16,661 nt of DNA from positions 9,016 through 25,676 of the forward strand of contig PBVH01000011.1 of assembly GCA_002728175.1 (NCBI GenBank), read 5' to 3'. Positions 6,308 to 14,091 of this stretch are shown here, in pieces. Within the stretch, counting starts at the first letter, position 1, and each line of letters starts with the position of its first letter. A program made the translations under genes and the position numbers. The DNA is from Flavobacteriales bacterium (lineage in GTDB: Bacteria; Bacteroidota; Bacteroidia; Flavobacteriales; BACL11). The notes below the pieces were generated by a model. That model was not told the DNA's origin. It searched no databases and was given only the letters and a program-made list of their open reading frames with translations.

Positions 6308-8545
6308 CTATTTTAGTTTATTAGATAAAGAATTTTCATAAAGATTTTTATATAATGACACATCACCAAAGACTTGATCATCAATTCTAATTTCTCCTCT
6401 GGTTACATGTCCTAACAACAAAAAAGGAACATCTATTTTATTTAAAATATCTAAAAATGAATCTTCGATAGTTTCTCTCACAGAAACAATAATCCTTGAT
6501 GGCGCTTCACCAAACAAAAAAGCATCTTCTCTTACCTCTGAACAGGTTGTAATATCAAATCCAAGATTATTGGGCATTGAACTTTCTAAAAGTGTAATAA
6601 ACGCGCCTCCATCAGAAATATCATGAGCTGATTCAATAACATTCTCACGAATTAGTTTAGTTACTGTAGACTGAACGATATGTTCTTTTTCTAAATCAAA
6701 ATATGGTGTTGATGAATTATTAATTTTATGATATGATGCTAAATATTCAGATGAAGATATGTCATTTACACATTCACCTATCATATAAATCAAATCTGAT
6801 TTTCCTTGAAAGGCTAAGCTAGTAATATGTTTTTTGTCCTCAATTACACCCAGCATACCAATAGTTGGTGTAGGAAATACCGGAACTTCACTACCATTAG
6901 TCACAGATTGATTATAAAAACTAACATTCCCTCCTGTTACAGGAGTATTAAACTTTTCACATGCCTTCTTCATTCCTTTAATTGAACCAACAAACTGCCA
7001 ATATACCTCAGGATTATAGGGATTACCAAAATTTAAACAATTTGTTATTGCAGATGGAACGCCGCCAGAACAAACAATATTTCTTGCAGCTTCAGCAACA
7101 GCCATAGCACATCCATTTTCAGGATCAGCATTTACCATTCGCGCATTACAATCAACAGTCATAGCTAATGCTTTATTTGTTCCTTTAATATTAACAACTC
7201 CAGCATCTGTTGGATTATTTGTACTCATATTTGCCGTTCCAACCATAGAATCATATTGTTCATAAATACAACGCTTTGATGAAATATTTTCATGCGAGGT
7301 TAGAAATTTGGCAACATCAATTAAGTTATCGGGCTGAATAATACTGTCAATATTAAATTTTTTCCATTCTGAAAAATATTTAGGTTCTTTATATTCTCTT
7401 TCGTATACTGGAGCTCCACCACCTAAAACAAGATCATGACAAGGAACATCAGCAACTATATCATCTTTTACAAAATAGCGAACTCTATTACTATTTGTAA
7501 CAACACCTATCTGTTCACATGACAAATCCCATTTATCAAAAATATCTTTCACAACTTTTTCTTCTCCTTTTTTCACAACAACTAACATTCGTTCTTGTGA
7601 CTCAGAAAGTAATATCTCCCAGTCATACATGTTTTGTTGCCTAGTTGGAACTTTATCTAACCACATATCCATACCGTGGTTACCAGCTGCACTCATCTCA
7701 TTAGAAGAACATGTTATACCAGCTGCACCCATGTCTTGCATTCCAACAATTGCATTTGTTTTAGCTAGCTCTAAAGTAGCTTCAAGCAATAATTTTTCTT
7801 GAAAAGGATCTCCAACTTGAACAGCAGGTAAATCCTCAGCAGAATCCTCGGTAATATCTTTTGAGGCAAATGATGCTCCATGAATCCCATCCTTTCCTGT
7901 ATAAGAACCTACAATAAAAACTGGGTTACCAACTCCAGATGATGTTGCAGAAATCATATCAGATTTTCTCATTATTCCTGCTGAGAAAGCATTAACCAGT
8001 GGATTTGTGTTATAACAATCATTAAAACTAACTTCTCCCCCAACAATAGGAATTCCAAAAGAGTTTCCGTAATCACCAATACCTTTGCTAACTCCTTTGA
8101 CTAACCATTTTGTTCTATCTAGATTAATGTTTCCAAAACGAAGTGAATTAAGTTGAGCAATTGGCCTTGCTCCCATTGTAAATATATCTCTGTTAATTCC
8201 ACCGACTCCAGTAGCTGCACCTTGATAAGGTTCGAGTGCTGAAGGATGATTATGAGATTCTATTTTAAAACAACATGCTAACCCATCACCAATATCTACA
8301 AGACCAGCATTTTCTTCTCCTGCTTCAACTAACATATGAGGACCTTCCTTAGGAAGCTTTTTTAACCACACAATTGAATTTTTATAAGAACAATGTTCCG
8401 ACCACATAACTCCAAAAATACTTAGTTCACAAAAATTTGGGGTTTTTCCTAAAATAGATTTAATTTTTTCAAATTCATCAGCCAACAAGCCCATTTCTTT
8501 TGCTTGTTCTACATTAGCTATACTATCGCTCTTTAATACAGTCAT
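6308..8545 (-). CDS. purL: Phosphoribosylformylglycinamidine synthase, small PurL subunit
   Basis: PurL catalyses the fourth step of purine synthesis, turning FGAR into FGAM with ATP and ammonia. At 745 residues it is the small form, which works with separate PurQ (glutaminase) and PurS; neither is in the window. The hallmark FGVMWSEHCSYKNS is at residues 44-57 (active-site H51). The ATP and metal-binding block follows (FKIESHNHPSALEPYQGAAT, then GGINRDIFTMGARPIAQ). Further PurL blocks include GMQDMGAAGITCSSNEMSAA and the second-half repeat (CAMAVAEAARNIVCSGG; NPYNPEVYWQ; TGGNVSFYNQS; SAHDISDGGAF). It is complete and all motifs look intact. It is downstream of the acyltransferase on the same strand with an 85-bp gap, and has its own promoter-like element at 8562-8569. 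Confidence 0.97.
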   Translation of the reverse strand: MTVLKSDSIANVEQAKEMGLLADEFEKIKSILGKTPNFCELSIFGVMWSEHCSYKNSIVWLKKLPKEGPHMLVEAGEENAGLVDIGDGLACCFKIESHNHPSALEPYQGAATGVGGINRDIFTMGARPIAQLNSLRFGNINLDRTKWLVKGVSKGIGDYGNSFGIPIVGGEVSFNDCYNTNPLVNAFSAGIMRKSDMISATSSGVGNPVFIVGSYTGKDGIHGASFASKDITEDSAEDLPAVQVGDPFQEKLLLEATLELAKTNAIVGMQDMGAAGITCSSNEMSAAGNHGMDMWLDKVPTRQQNMYDWEILLSESQERMLVVVKKGEEKVVKDIFDKWDLSCEQIGVVTNSNRVRYFVKDDIVADVPCHDLVLGGGAPVYEREYKEPKYFSEWKKFNIDSIIQPDNLIDVAKFLTSHENISSKRCIYEQYDSMVGTANMSTNNPTDAGVVNIKGTNKALAMTVDCNARMVNADPENGCAMAVAEAARNIVCSGGVPSAITNCLNFGNPYNPEVYWQFVGSIKGMKKACEKFNTPVTGGNVSFYNQSVTNGSEVPVFPTPTIGMLGVIEDKKHITSLAFQGKSDLIYMIGECVNDISSSEYLASYHKINNSSTPYFDLEKEHIVQSTVTKLIRENVIESAHDISDGGAFITLLESSMPNNLGFDITTCSEVREDAFLFGEAPSRIIVSVRETIEDSFLDILNKIDVPFLLLGHVTRGEIRIDDQVFGDVSLYKNLYENSLSNKLK

Positions 8546-8561
8546 ATAAAATTATTTATAA

Positions 8562-8569
8562 CAAAAATA
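8562..8569 (-). promoter_or_regulatory. Promoter -7 element for purL
   Basis: The minus strand reads TATTTTTG, matching TAnnTTTG, 16 bases before the ATG at 8545. This implies a leader of about 12 nt. It lies inside the gap after the acyltransferase gene, so purL need not depend on read-through. No PurR-type operator or purine riboswitch could be seen. Confidence 0.45.
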
Positions 8570-8605
8570 AAAGAAAGAAGTATAAATAAAATATTATTTG
8601 GCTAC

Positions 8606-8632
8606 AGATTTGTATTTGTTTTTAACAAATCT
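8606..8632 (-). terminator. Weak hairpin after the acyltransferase gene
   Basis: A perfect 8-bp stem (AGATTTGT at 8606-8613 with ACAAATCT at 8625-8632) encloses an 11-nt loop and overlaps the stop codon of the acyltransferase gene. On the minus strand the stem is followed by GTAGCCAAATAATATTTTAT, with no immediate T run, and only two of eight pairs are GC. It may slow or end transcription before purL, but it is not a typical intrinsic terminator. Confidence 0.25.
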
Positions 8633-9182
8633 AATAAATAACTTGATTAAATTGATTTGGATATTTACCATTGCAATTTTTGTAGTAATCTTGAATATCG
8701 GCCATAACTTTTTGAAAATTCTCTAAATCATAAATTATTTTATCACTTCCTAAACATTTATTCTTAAAATCAATAAATGCCAAGACTATAGGAATATTAG
8801 CTTTTTTAGCAACATAATAAAAACCTGTCTTCCATTTATCAACTTTACTTCTTGTACCTTCAGGAGAAAGAGTTAGCATAAATTCATCTTCTTTTTTAAT
8901 CTTCAAAGATAGCTGATCGACTAAACTAGAAGACTTAGTTCTATCTACTGGAATACCACCATTATGATTTATGAACCAACTAATAGGCCAAAAATACAAT
9001 TCACTTTTCACTAAATATTTGGGTTGAATCCCAAGTGCATAAGCATAGCACTTCCCATATATAAAATCCCAATTTGAAGTGTGTGGAGCAACAACAATTA
9101 TACATTTTTTAGGGAAAATATTATTACCTATAATTTTCCATCCTAAAAATTTTAAAATAAGCTTTGCAAATATTCTTTTCAT
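8631..9182 (-). CDS. PlsC-like 1-acylglycerol-phosphate acyltransferase family protein
   Basis: The 183-residue product belongs to the lysophospholipid acyltransferases, which move an acyl chain onto lysophosphatidic acid or a related acceptor at the inner face of the membrane. The catalytic HX4D motif is seen as HTSNWD (H34, D39) after a hydrophobic start (CIIVVAP). Later blocks are GGIPVDRTKSS near residue 75 and SPEGTRS near 107 (E108, G109, T110, R111), followed by TGFYYVAKKANIPIVLAF. It is shorter than typical PlsC (about 240 residues) and lacks a clear N-terminal membrane helix, like a compact subgroup I recall from Bacteroidota. The acceptor is uncertain; another lipid such as an ornithine or glycine lipid precursor is possible. 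It leads the purL strand and is divergent from the gene at 9260. Confidence 0.88.
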   Translation of the reverse strand: MKRIFAKLILKFLGWKIIGNNIFPKKCIIVVAPHTSNWDFIYGKCYAYALGIQPKYLVKSELYFWPISWFINHNGGIPVDRTKSSSLVDQLSLKIKKEDEFMLTLSPEGTRSKVDKWKTGFYYVAKKANIPIVLAFIDFKNKCLGSDKIIYDLENFQKVMADIQDYYKNCNGKYPNQFNQVIY

Positions 9183-9235
9183 ATCAAATGATTATACAAA
9201 GAAATAACATTTTTTATTTATATAAACAAAAATTG

Positions 9236-9243
9236 TAAGTTTG
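9236..9243 (+). promoter_or_regulatory. Promoter -7 element for the 9260-11203 operon
   Basis: TAAGTTTG matches TAnnTTTG. The ATG at 9260 would follow a leader of about 11 nt. A T-rich stretch at 9211-9217 stands where the -33 element should be, without a clear TTG. Confidence 0.5.
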
Positions 9244-9259
9244 CATTAAAATAAAATAG

Positions 9260-9877
9260 ATGAAAACTAAACACATAATTTTAATTCTAATACCAATTAA
9301 TATTTTATTAGCATATTTAATATACAACAGTATAAATAGTGAAGTAAAATTTCAAAATGAAGCAAAAATAAGATTAAGTCAAAACGTACAAAAACTTAAA
9401 GATTTAAGACATGTGCAAACAGCCTATAAAAGGACAAAGGGAGTATTTGCTGACAATTTTGAAAATTTGATTGAATTTTTAGAATTTGACTCCATACCAA
9501 TTATTAAGGCAATTGGAGAAACCCCTGACTCATTAACTGATAGTCAAGCTTTAAAGTTAGGAATTATTAGTAGAGATACAGCATATGTGCTTGCAAAAAA
9601 TGGTGTTTTCAACAAAGAATATTTAAATAGTAGAGATAATTGTATTGAATTTAGCTTGAACGATTTGACTACAGTACCCCACTCGAATATGAACTACAAC
9701 ATTGACGCAGGAGAAATTGAAAAAGGTAAAGTTATTGTTCAAGTTTTTGAAATATCTACAACATATGGAACTATTTTTACTGGACTTGATGCTAAAAATA
9801 AAAGTTATAATTTAAATTCTTTGCTTAAAGTAGGATCAATGCAAGAAGCCTCATTAAATGGAAATTGGGGAGAATAA
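9260..9877 (+). CDS. Single-pass membrane protein of unknown function, upstream of DUF3822
   Basis: I do not recognise a named family. The 205-residue product has a short basic start (MKTKH), one membrane helix at about residues 6-26 (IILILIPINILLAYLIYNSI), then a charged helix (about 32-62, NEAKIRLSQNVQKLKDLRHV) and a region of mixed strands. The lack of a cleavage site suggests it stays anchored with its bulk in the periplasm. A helix running on from the membrane segment, then a QTAYKRTKGVFADNFENLI stretch, resembles the layout of pseudopilins, but there is no prepilin peptidase site, so this is only a likeness. It is the first gene of an overlapping set with the DUF3822 gene (20-bp overlap) and rsmD. 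Conserved membrane proteins are, as I recall, often found in front of DUF3822 in Bacteroidota. Confidence 0.8.
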   Translation: MKTKHIILILIPINILLAYLIYNSINSEVKFQNEAKIRLSQNVQKLKDLRHVQTAYKRTKGVFADNFENLIEFLEFDSIPIIKAIGETPDSLTDSQALKLGIISRDTAYVLAKNGVFNKEYLNSRDNCIEFSLNDLTTVPHSNMNYNIDAGEIEKGKVIVQVFEISTTYGTIFTGLDAKNKSYNLNSLLKVGSMQEASLNGNWGE

Positions 9878-10688
9878 AATTTTAGAAACAAAGGACTTTG
9901 ATATTGCTAAATCTAAACAATATCATCTGTCACTAAGAATTGGAATCGATAACTTTTCATTTAGTATTTTAGACACTGAAACTCTTTCATACAATTATTT
10001 AGTCGTAAATTATTTTACATATATTTCTATAAAAGATACTGTTGAAAAAATAACCTCCATTATTAAAAATAATAATTTATTTCAACTTAATTTTTCATCA
10101 TCTTCTTTAATATACTCTGGATTTCCCAATACATTATTACCAAAAGAGTTTGAAGATTCAACAAATGAAAAAAAATTGTTAGAGTTTAATGATGATAAAT
10201 GCTATGAAAAAATATATTTTGATATTATCGATAATATTAAAATCATCTATTCTATACCAGAAACAGTTGATAATATCACTAAAACTTTTTTTCCGACTTG
10301 CAAGACAATGTCAGAAGAAAAAATATTTCTTGAAAAAAAAATATATAGAGATTTATCAACATGTGTTTATATAAATTTTAATTTGAATAGCTTCTCATTA
10401 ACTATTTTTGAAAACAAAAAATTAAAATTACAAAACTCATTTAATTACAAAGATGCTGAGGATGTTTTATATTACGTACTTTTTTGTATGGAACAACTAA
10501 ATCTATCAACGATAAAAACTCCTGTTGTGCTGTTTGGAAATATAGACTACAATGACAAAATATACGAGCTTATGTTCAATTATATTAAAGATATTAGTTT
10601 TGGTGATATTGATAAAAATTTAGGATTAAACTTAAAAAAAGATAGACACAAATACTTTAGTTTGGTATCACAAATTTTATGCGTATAA
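9858..10688 (+). CDS. DUF3822 family protein (predicted actin-like/ASKHA fold)
   Basis: The 276-residue cytoplasmic protein matches the DUF3822 pattern found in Bacteroidota just before rsmD; its function is unknown. Two similar beta-hairpin units are visible: residues 22-50 (LSLRIGIDNFSFSILDTETL) and 168-196 (CVYINFNLNSFSLTIFENKK). A later VVLFGNID segment sits at 223-230. This two-lobed layout agrees with the actin-like (ASKHA) fold that I recall being reported for the family, but the phosphate loops lack the usual Gly/Thr pattern, so ATP binding is doubtful. The first ATG in frame is at 9858, inside the end of the upstream gene (20-bp overlap), and no later ATG occurs before the conserved hairpin. 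The end overlaps rsmD by 10 bp. There is no signal peptide or membrane segment. Confidence 0.8.
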   Translation: MEIGENKILETKDFDIAKSKQYHLSLRIGIDNFSFSILDTETLSYNYLVVNYFTYISIKDTVEKITSIIKNNNLFQLNFSSSSLIYSGFPNTLLPKEFEDSTNEKKLLEFNDDKCYEKIYFDIIDNIKIIYSIPETVDNITKTFFPTCKTMSEEKIFLEKKIYRDLSTCVYINFNLNSFSLTIFENKKLKLQNSFNYKDAEDVLYYVLFCMEQLNLSTIKTPVVLFGNIDYNDKIYELMFNYIKDISFGDIDKNLGLNLKKDRHKYFSLVSQILCV

Positions 10689-11203
10689 TTTCTGGATCTC
10701 ATAAAGGCAGAAAAATACAGATGCCAAATAACTTAGAAGTTCGACCCACTACAGATAGAGCAAAAGAAAGTCTTTTTAATATTTTACAAAATAGATATGT
10801 ACTTGAAAATAAATGTGTTTTGGATCTTTTTGCTGGAAGTGGAAATATTTCATATGAATTTTTTTCAAGAGGTTGCTCACATGTCACCTCTGTGGACATA
10901 AACAAAAAATGTATTTTATTTATCAAATCTCAAATAAAACAATTAGAGATTAACTTAAATATTATTCATGAAGACGCAACAAAATTCATTCGAAAAAATA
11001 ATAAGAAATTTGATTTTATCTTTTTAGATCCTCCTTATATTTTTAAATATTATAATGAGCTAAAAGAGTTAATTATCGATAAAAATATTATTAATACAGG
11101 AGGTTGTCTAATAATAGAACATGATAAAAACACAAGCTTTAATGACTATAATGTTGAGTTAAAAAAATATGGTTCTGTTTATTTTAGTATTTTTTCGTTT
11201 TAA
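10679..11203 (+). CDS. rsmD: 16S rRNA (guanine-966-N2)-methyltransferase RsmD
   Basis: RsmD uses S-adenosylmethionine to methylate G966 of 16S rRNA in the small subunit. The 174 residues begin with the family's signature MRIISGSHKGRKI and RPTTDRAKESLFNIL. The SAM-binding loop VLDLFAGSGNIS is at 47-58, an acidic VDINKKC follows strand 2 near 72, and the catalytic DPPY is at 117-120 (FLDPPY). All key parts are present and the length is normal. The ATG overlaps the end of the DUF3822 gene by 10 bp, which suggests translational coupling. A promoter-like element for coaD starts 5 bases after its stop. Confidence 0.95.
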   Translation: MRIISGSHKGRKIQMPNNLEVRPTTDRAKESLFNILQNRYVLENKCVLDLFAGSGNISYEFFSRGCSHVTSVDINKKCILFIKSQIKQLEINLNIIHEDATKFIRKNNKKFDFIFLDPPYIFKYYNELKELIIDKNIINTGGCLIIEHDKNTSFNDYNVELKKYGSVYFSIFSF

Positions 11204-11208
11204 TTATT

Positions 11209-11216
11209 TAATTTTG
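11209..11216 (+). promoter_or_regulatory. Promoter -7 element for coaD
   Basis: TAATTTTG matches TAnnTTTG, 20 bases before the coaD ATG at 11236, giving a leader of about 15 nt. It lies in the 32-bp gap after rsmD, so coaD may be transcribed both alone and by read-through. No good -33 TTG was found at the usual spacing. Confidence 0.4.
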
Positions 11217-11235
11217 ATGAAATTCAATATTTAAA

Positions 11236-11709
11236 ATGAATAAGACTGCAGTATTTCCAGGATCTTTCGATCCATTTACAATTGGACACAAAGAAATTGT
11301 TAATAAAATTTTTCCAATTTTTGACAAAATTATTATTGCGGTAGGTGAAAATAGTGATAAAAAATGTTATTTCTCATTAAATCAAAGAATTAAATGGATT
11401 GAAAATATATTTGATGAAGAAAAAATTTTAGTAAAAAAATACACTGGTCTTACAACTAATTTTTGCAAAAAAGAAAATGCCAATTTTATAATACGGGGAA
11501 TTAGAGATAATAATGATTTTATTTATGAAAAAAAAATAGCACATATTAACAAAGACTTAAATCGAGATATTGAAACCTTATTTATTCTATCATCAAAGGA
11601 AAATTCTCATATATCATCTTCTCTTATAAAGGATATTATTAAAAATAAAGGAGATATTAAAAAATTTTTACCTAATGAAATTGCCACTTCTATTTCAAAA
11701 AGTTTTTAA
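11236..11709 (+). CDS. coaD: Pantetheine-phosphate adenylyltransferase
   Basis: CoaD joins ATP and 4'-phosphopantetheine to make dephospho-CoA, the step before last in coenzyme A synthesis. The 157-residue length is normal. The nucleotidyltransferase start AVFPGSFDPFTIGHKEIV contains the TxGH motif (HIGH-like). Middle blocks include ENSDKKCYFSLNQRIKWI, GLTTNFC and the strongly conserved RGIRDNNDFIYEKKIAHIN. The C-terminal ISSSLIKDI block is the ISSTxVR-like ATP-binding motif. It follows rsmD on the same strand. Its last 20 bases overlap the end of the SGNH-like gene on the other strand, so no terminator can lie between the two. Confidence 0.96.
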   Translation: MNKTAVFPGSFDPFTIGHKEIVNKIFPIFDKIIIAVGENSDKKCYFSLNQRIKWIENIFDEEKILVKKYTGLTTNFCKKENANFIIRGIRDNNDFIYEKKIAHINKDLNRDIETLFILSSKENSHISSSLIKDIIKNKGDIKKFLPNEIATSISKSF

Positions 11710-12640
11710 TGTCATTTGCTAAAATATTTGAAAAATTTATAGCGTCAGTATAACATATATGATTTCCATCTGTATAGCGAAATTTATCTTTAATATTAGT
11801 GTAATTTAGATATTTCAAATCATGTTTTTTAGTTAAAACATTCATTTGATTATTAAATTTTGGAAATATTGTGTTTTCAAGTTTATATAAATTATCATCA
11901 ATAGGCATTCTAATTAAAAATACATCTCCATGCATCTTTAAAAGATTTATTGTTTTTTCTAAATAATTATATCTATAGTTAGAAAATACATTTTTAGACA
12001 TATAATTTTTATAATGCTTTAATTTTCTTTTAGTATTATTTTCAACATAAATACTATCCATATTAGTATATACACGCAATAAACCATCATGCTGTAGAAA
12101 TGTAAAAGAACCATTAAAATTTTCTAAACTTGATTTATTAAGAAGTATTTTATATTCAATTTTTTTAAGTAAAATAGAGCCCCAACCCTTATTATAATTT
12201 TTTAACAAATAATGATAATTAGGGAATACATTATAATTGCTAAGGTTTTTTAAAATAGAATTATGATCTATCATAGTAGTATCTAAACCAATTTTACTAG
12301 AAATTGACCAAGGATCAACAGTCATTATAAAAATACCATCATTTATATTTTTATTAATCTTAGAACTGATTGCATCATAATAAACTTTACCATAGGAGGA
12401 GTTATTAACTGAAAATGAAAAATTATACATTTGATACTTATTTTTTAAAACAGTATCTATAACACTTGGGTGAACACCCTGTGCGGATCTGGATGTTCCT
12501 AATATCATTGAGTTTTGTTTTTTAGAAGTAAGTCTAAGATAAAAATTATCTGTTGATCCATCTGAAAAAAAAGAAAATATTATATGTAACAAAGAAATAA
12601 AAATGATTAATAAAAATATTTTAAATAAAAACTTGTTCAT
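11690..12640 (-). CDS. SGNH-like (DltD/AlgJ-type) partner of the MBOAT acyltransferase
   Basis: The 316-residue protein has one N-terminal membrane helix (about residues 4-25, FLFKIFLLIIFISLLHIIFS) and a domain predicted to face the periplasm. Two pieces fit an SGNH/GDSL-hydrolase fold: a nucleophile block MILGTSRSAQGV (probable Ser at residue 50) and near the C-terminus TDGNHICYTDA with a DxxH pair (D291, H294). In MBOAT systems such as AlgI/AlgJ, PatA/PatB and DltB/DltD, a protein of this kind takes the acyl group delivered across the membrane and moves it to a polymer. Position strongly supports that role: the ATG at 12640 follows the MBOAT stop by 2 bases. The exact family is not certain, and the target polymer is unknown. 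The end overlaps coaD by 20 bp, tail to tail. Confidence 0.8.
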   Translation of the reverse strand: MNKFLFKIFLLIIFISLLHIIFSFFSDGSTDNFYLRLTSKKQNSMILGTSRSAQGVHPSVIDTVLKNKYQMYNFSFSVNNSSYGKVYYDAISSKINKNINDGIFIMTVDPWSISSKIGLDTTMIDHNSILKNLSNYNVFPNYHYLLKNYNKGWGSILLKKIEYKILLNKSSLENFNGSFTFLQHDGLLRVYTNMDSIYVENNTKRKLKHYKNYMSKNVFSNYRYNYLEKTINLLKMHGDVFLIRMPIDDNLYKLENTIFPKFNNQMNVLTKKHDLKYLNYTNIKDKFRYTDGNHICYTDAINFSNILANDIKNFLK

Positions 12641-12642
12641 AA

Positions 12643-14091
12643 TTAAAATTGAAAATAAATAAATGTATCATTTTTAAAAACACCAAAAAACATTATTAAA
12701 AGAACAAAAAATAAATATAAAAACCACCGTGTTTTACTACTATACGTTTTAATATCTAAACCAAAACATTTATCTCTGTTGAGCCACTCAAAAATTAAAA
12801 ATATTAACAACATGAAATAAGTATATATCATGTCAATTTTAGGTGATATTATTTGTGGTAATGTAAAAATTGATAAATCAAATAAACTAATTATATATGA
12901 TATAGCCTTAGCAACATTTTCAGATCTAAAAAAAATCCAGGCAATCACTGTTAAAAAAAATGTAAATATTACAGATGTTAATTCTTTTAAATTAGGTAAG
13001 TTTTTATTTTTTGCTATGACATTTAAATTATCTCTATTTTTATTTAAAAACATTAGTGGTAAAAAATAAACTGCATTTAACAATCCCCAAATTATAAATG
13101 TCCAATTTGCACCATGCCAAAAACCGCTTACAATAAAAATTATAAAAATATTTCGAATTTTTTTTATTTCAGAAACTCTACTACCTCCCAAAGGAATATA
13201 TATATAATCACGAAACCAAGTAGATAGTGAAATATGCCATCTTCTCCAAAACTCAGCTATATCTCTTGAAAAATATGGGAATGAAAAGTTTTGCATTAAA
13301 TGAAACCCAAACAATTTAGCTGTTCCAATAGCCATATCAGAATATCCAGAAAAGTCTCCATAGATTTGGAACGCAAAAAAAACAGCACCTAAAAATAGTG
13401 TGCTTGAACTATAATCTGAATAATTTGCAAAAATTTCATTTACAAAAACCGCACAATTATCTGCAATAACAATTTTTTTAAATAAACCCCATAAAATCTG
13501 CCGCATACCATCTGATGCTATTTCATAAGAAAAAATTCTTTTTTTATGAAATTGTGGTAACAAATTAGCTGCTCTTTCAATGGGACCAGCAACTAGTTGT
13601 GGAAAGAAACTAACAAAAGCTACAAATGAAATAAAGTCATCAGAAGGCTTTATTTTTTTTTTGTAAATATCAATACTATAACTTATTGTTTGAAAAGTAT
13701 AAAAACTGATACCGACAGGAAGAATTATTGATAATGATTTTGCTTCAAATGATAATCCAAAAAAAGAAAATGCATCAACAAAATTATCTAAAAAGAAGTT
13801 ATAATATTTAAAAAAACATAATAAACCAATATTGATAAAAAGACTCAAAATCAATAGTTTCTTTCTTATTTTTTTAACTTTAGAAATATAAATTTTTTTT
13901 CCTACATAAAAATCTATAGCAGTACTAACGAAAATTAAACTTAAAAATCTCCAGTCCCACCATGCATAAAAAATATAGCTAGAAAAAGCAATAAATAAGT
14001 TTTGATATTTTATGTTATTATTTAAAAAAAACCAATATATAACAAAGCATAAGGGCAAAAAAATAGCAAAATCTATAGAATTAAATAACAT
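12643..14091 (-). CDS. MBOAT family membrane O-acyltransferase (AlgI-like)
   Basis: This multi-pass inner-membrane protein of 482 residues is predicted to move acyl (usually acetyl) groups across the membrane for O-acylation of a surface polymer. AlgI-type blocks are clear: LPVGISFYTFQTISYSIDIY at about 125-143, FFPQLVAGPIERA at 162-174, FQIYGDFSGYSDMAIG near 241-256, and AEFWRRWHISLSTWFRDYIY at 279-298 (H286). The family's catalytic His is H326, in SGFWHGANW. About ten hydrophobic segments can be counted by eye. The length matches AlgI. It starts with TAATG, sharing one base with the rdgB stop, and is followed 2 bases later by its SGNH-like partner. Alginate genes are absent, so the polymer is probably another exopolysaccharide, LPS or peptidoglycan. 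An A10 run on the coding strand (13653-13662) codes for KKK near residue 145. Confidence 0.93.
   Translation of the reverse strand: MLFNSIDFAIFLPLCFVIYWFFLNNNIKYQNLFIAFSSYIFYAWWDWRFLSLIFVSTAIDFYVGKKIYISKVKKIRKKLLILSLFINIGLLCFFKYYNFFLDNFVDAFSFFGLSFEAKSLSIILPVGISFYTFQTISYSIDIYKKKIKPSDDFISFVAFVSFFPQLVAGPIERAANLLPQFHKKRIFSYEIASDGMRQILWGLFKKIVIADNCAVFVNEIFANYSDYSSSTLFLGAVFFAFQIYGDFSGYSDMAIGTAKLFGFHLMQNFSFPYFSRDIAEFWRRWHISLSTWFRDYIYIPLGGSRVSEIKKIRNIFIIFIVSGFWHGANWTFIIWGLLNAVYFLPLMFLNKNRDNLNVIAKNKNLPNLKELTSVIFTFFLTVIAWIFFRSENVAKAISYIISLFDLSIFTLPQIISPKIDMIYTYFMLLIFLIFEWLNRDKCFGLDIKTYSSKTRWFLYLFFVLLIMFFGVFKNDTFIYFQF

Noticed and set aside
10189..10926. Open frames at 10189-10374 (plus) and 10699-10926 (minus)
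   Set aside because: The first is an out-of-frame shadow of the DUF3822 gene, Lys/Ile-rich because of base composition; the second is antisense to the conserved start of rsmD.
11697..11707. A5-G-T5 palindrome at the coaD/SGNH overlap as a two-way terminator
   Set aside because: It has no loop space and only AT pairs, so it cannot form a stable hairpin; it is coding sequence of both genes.
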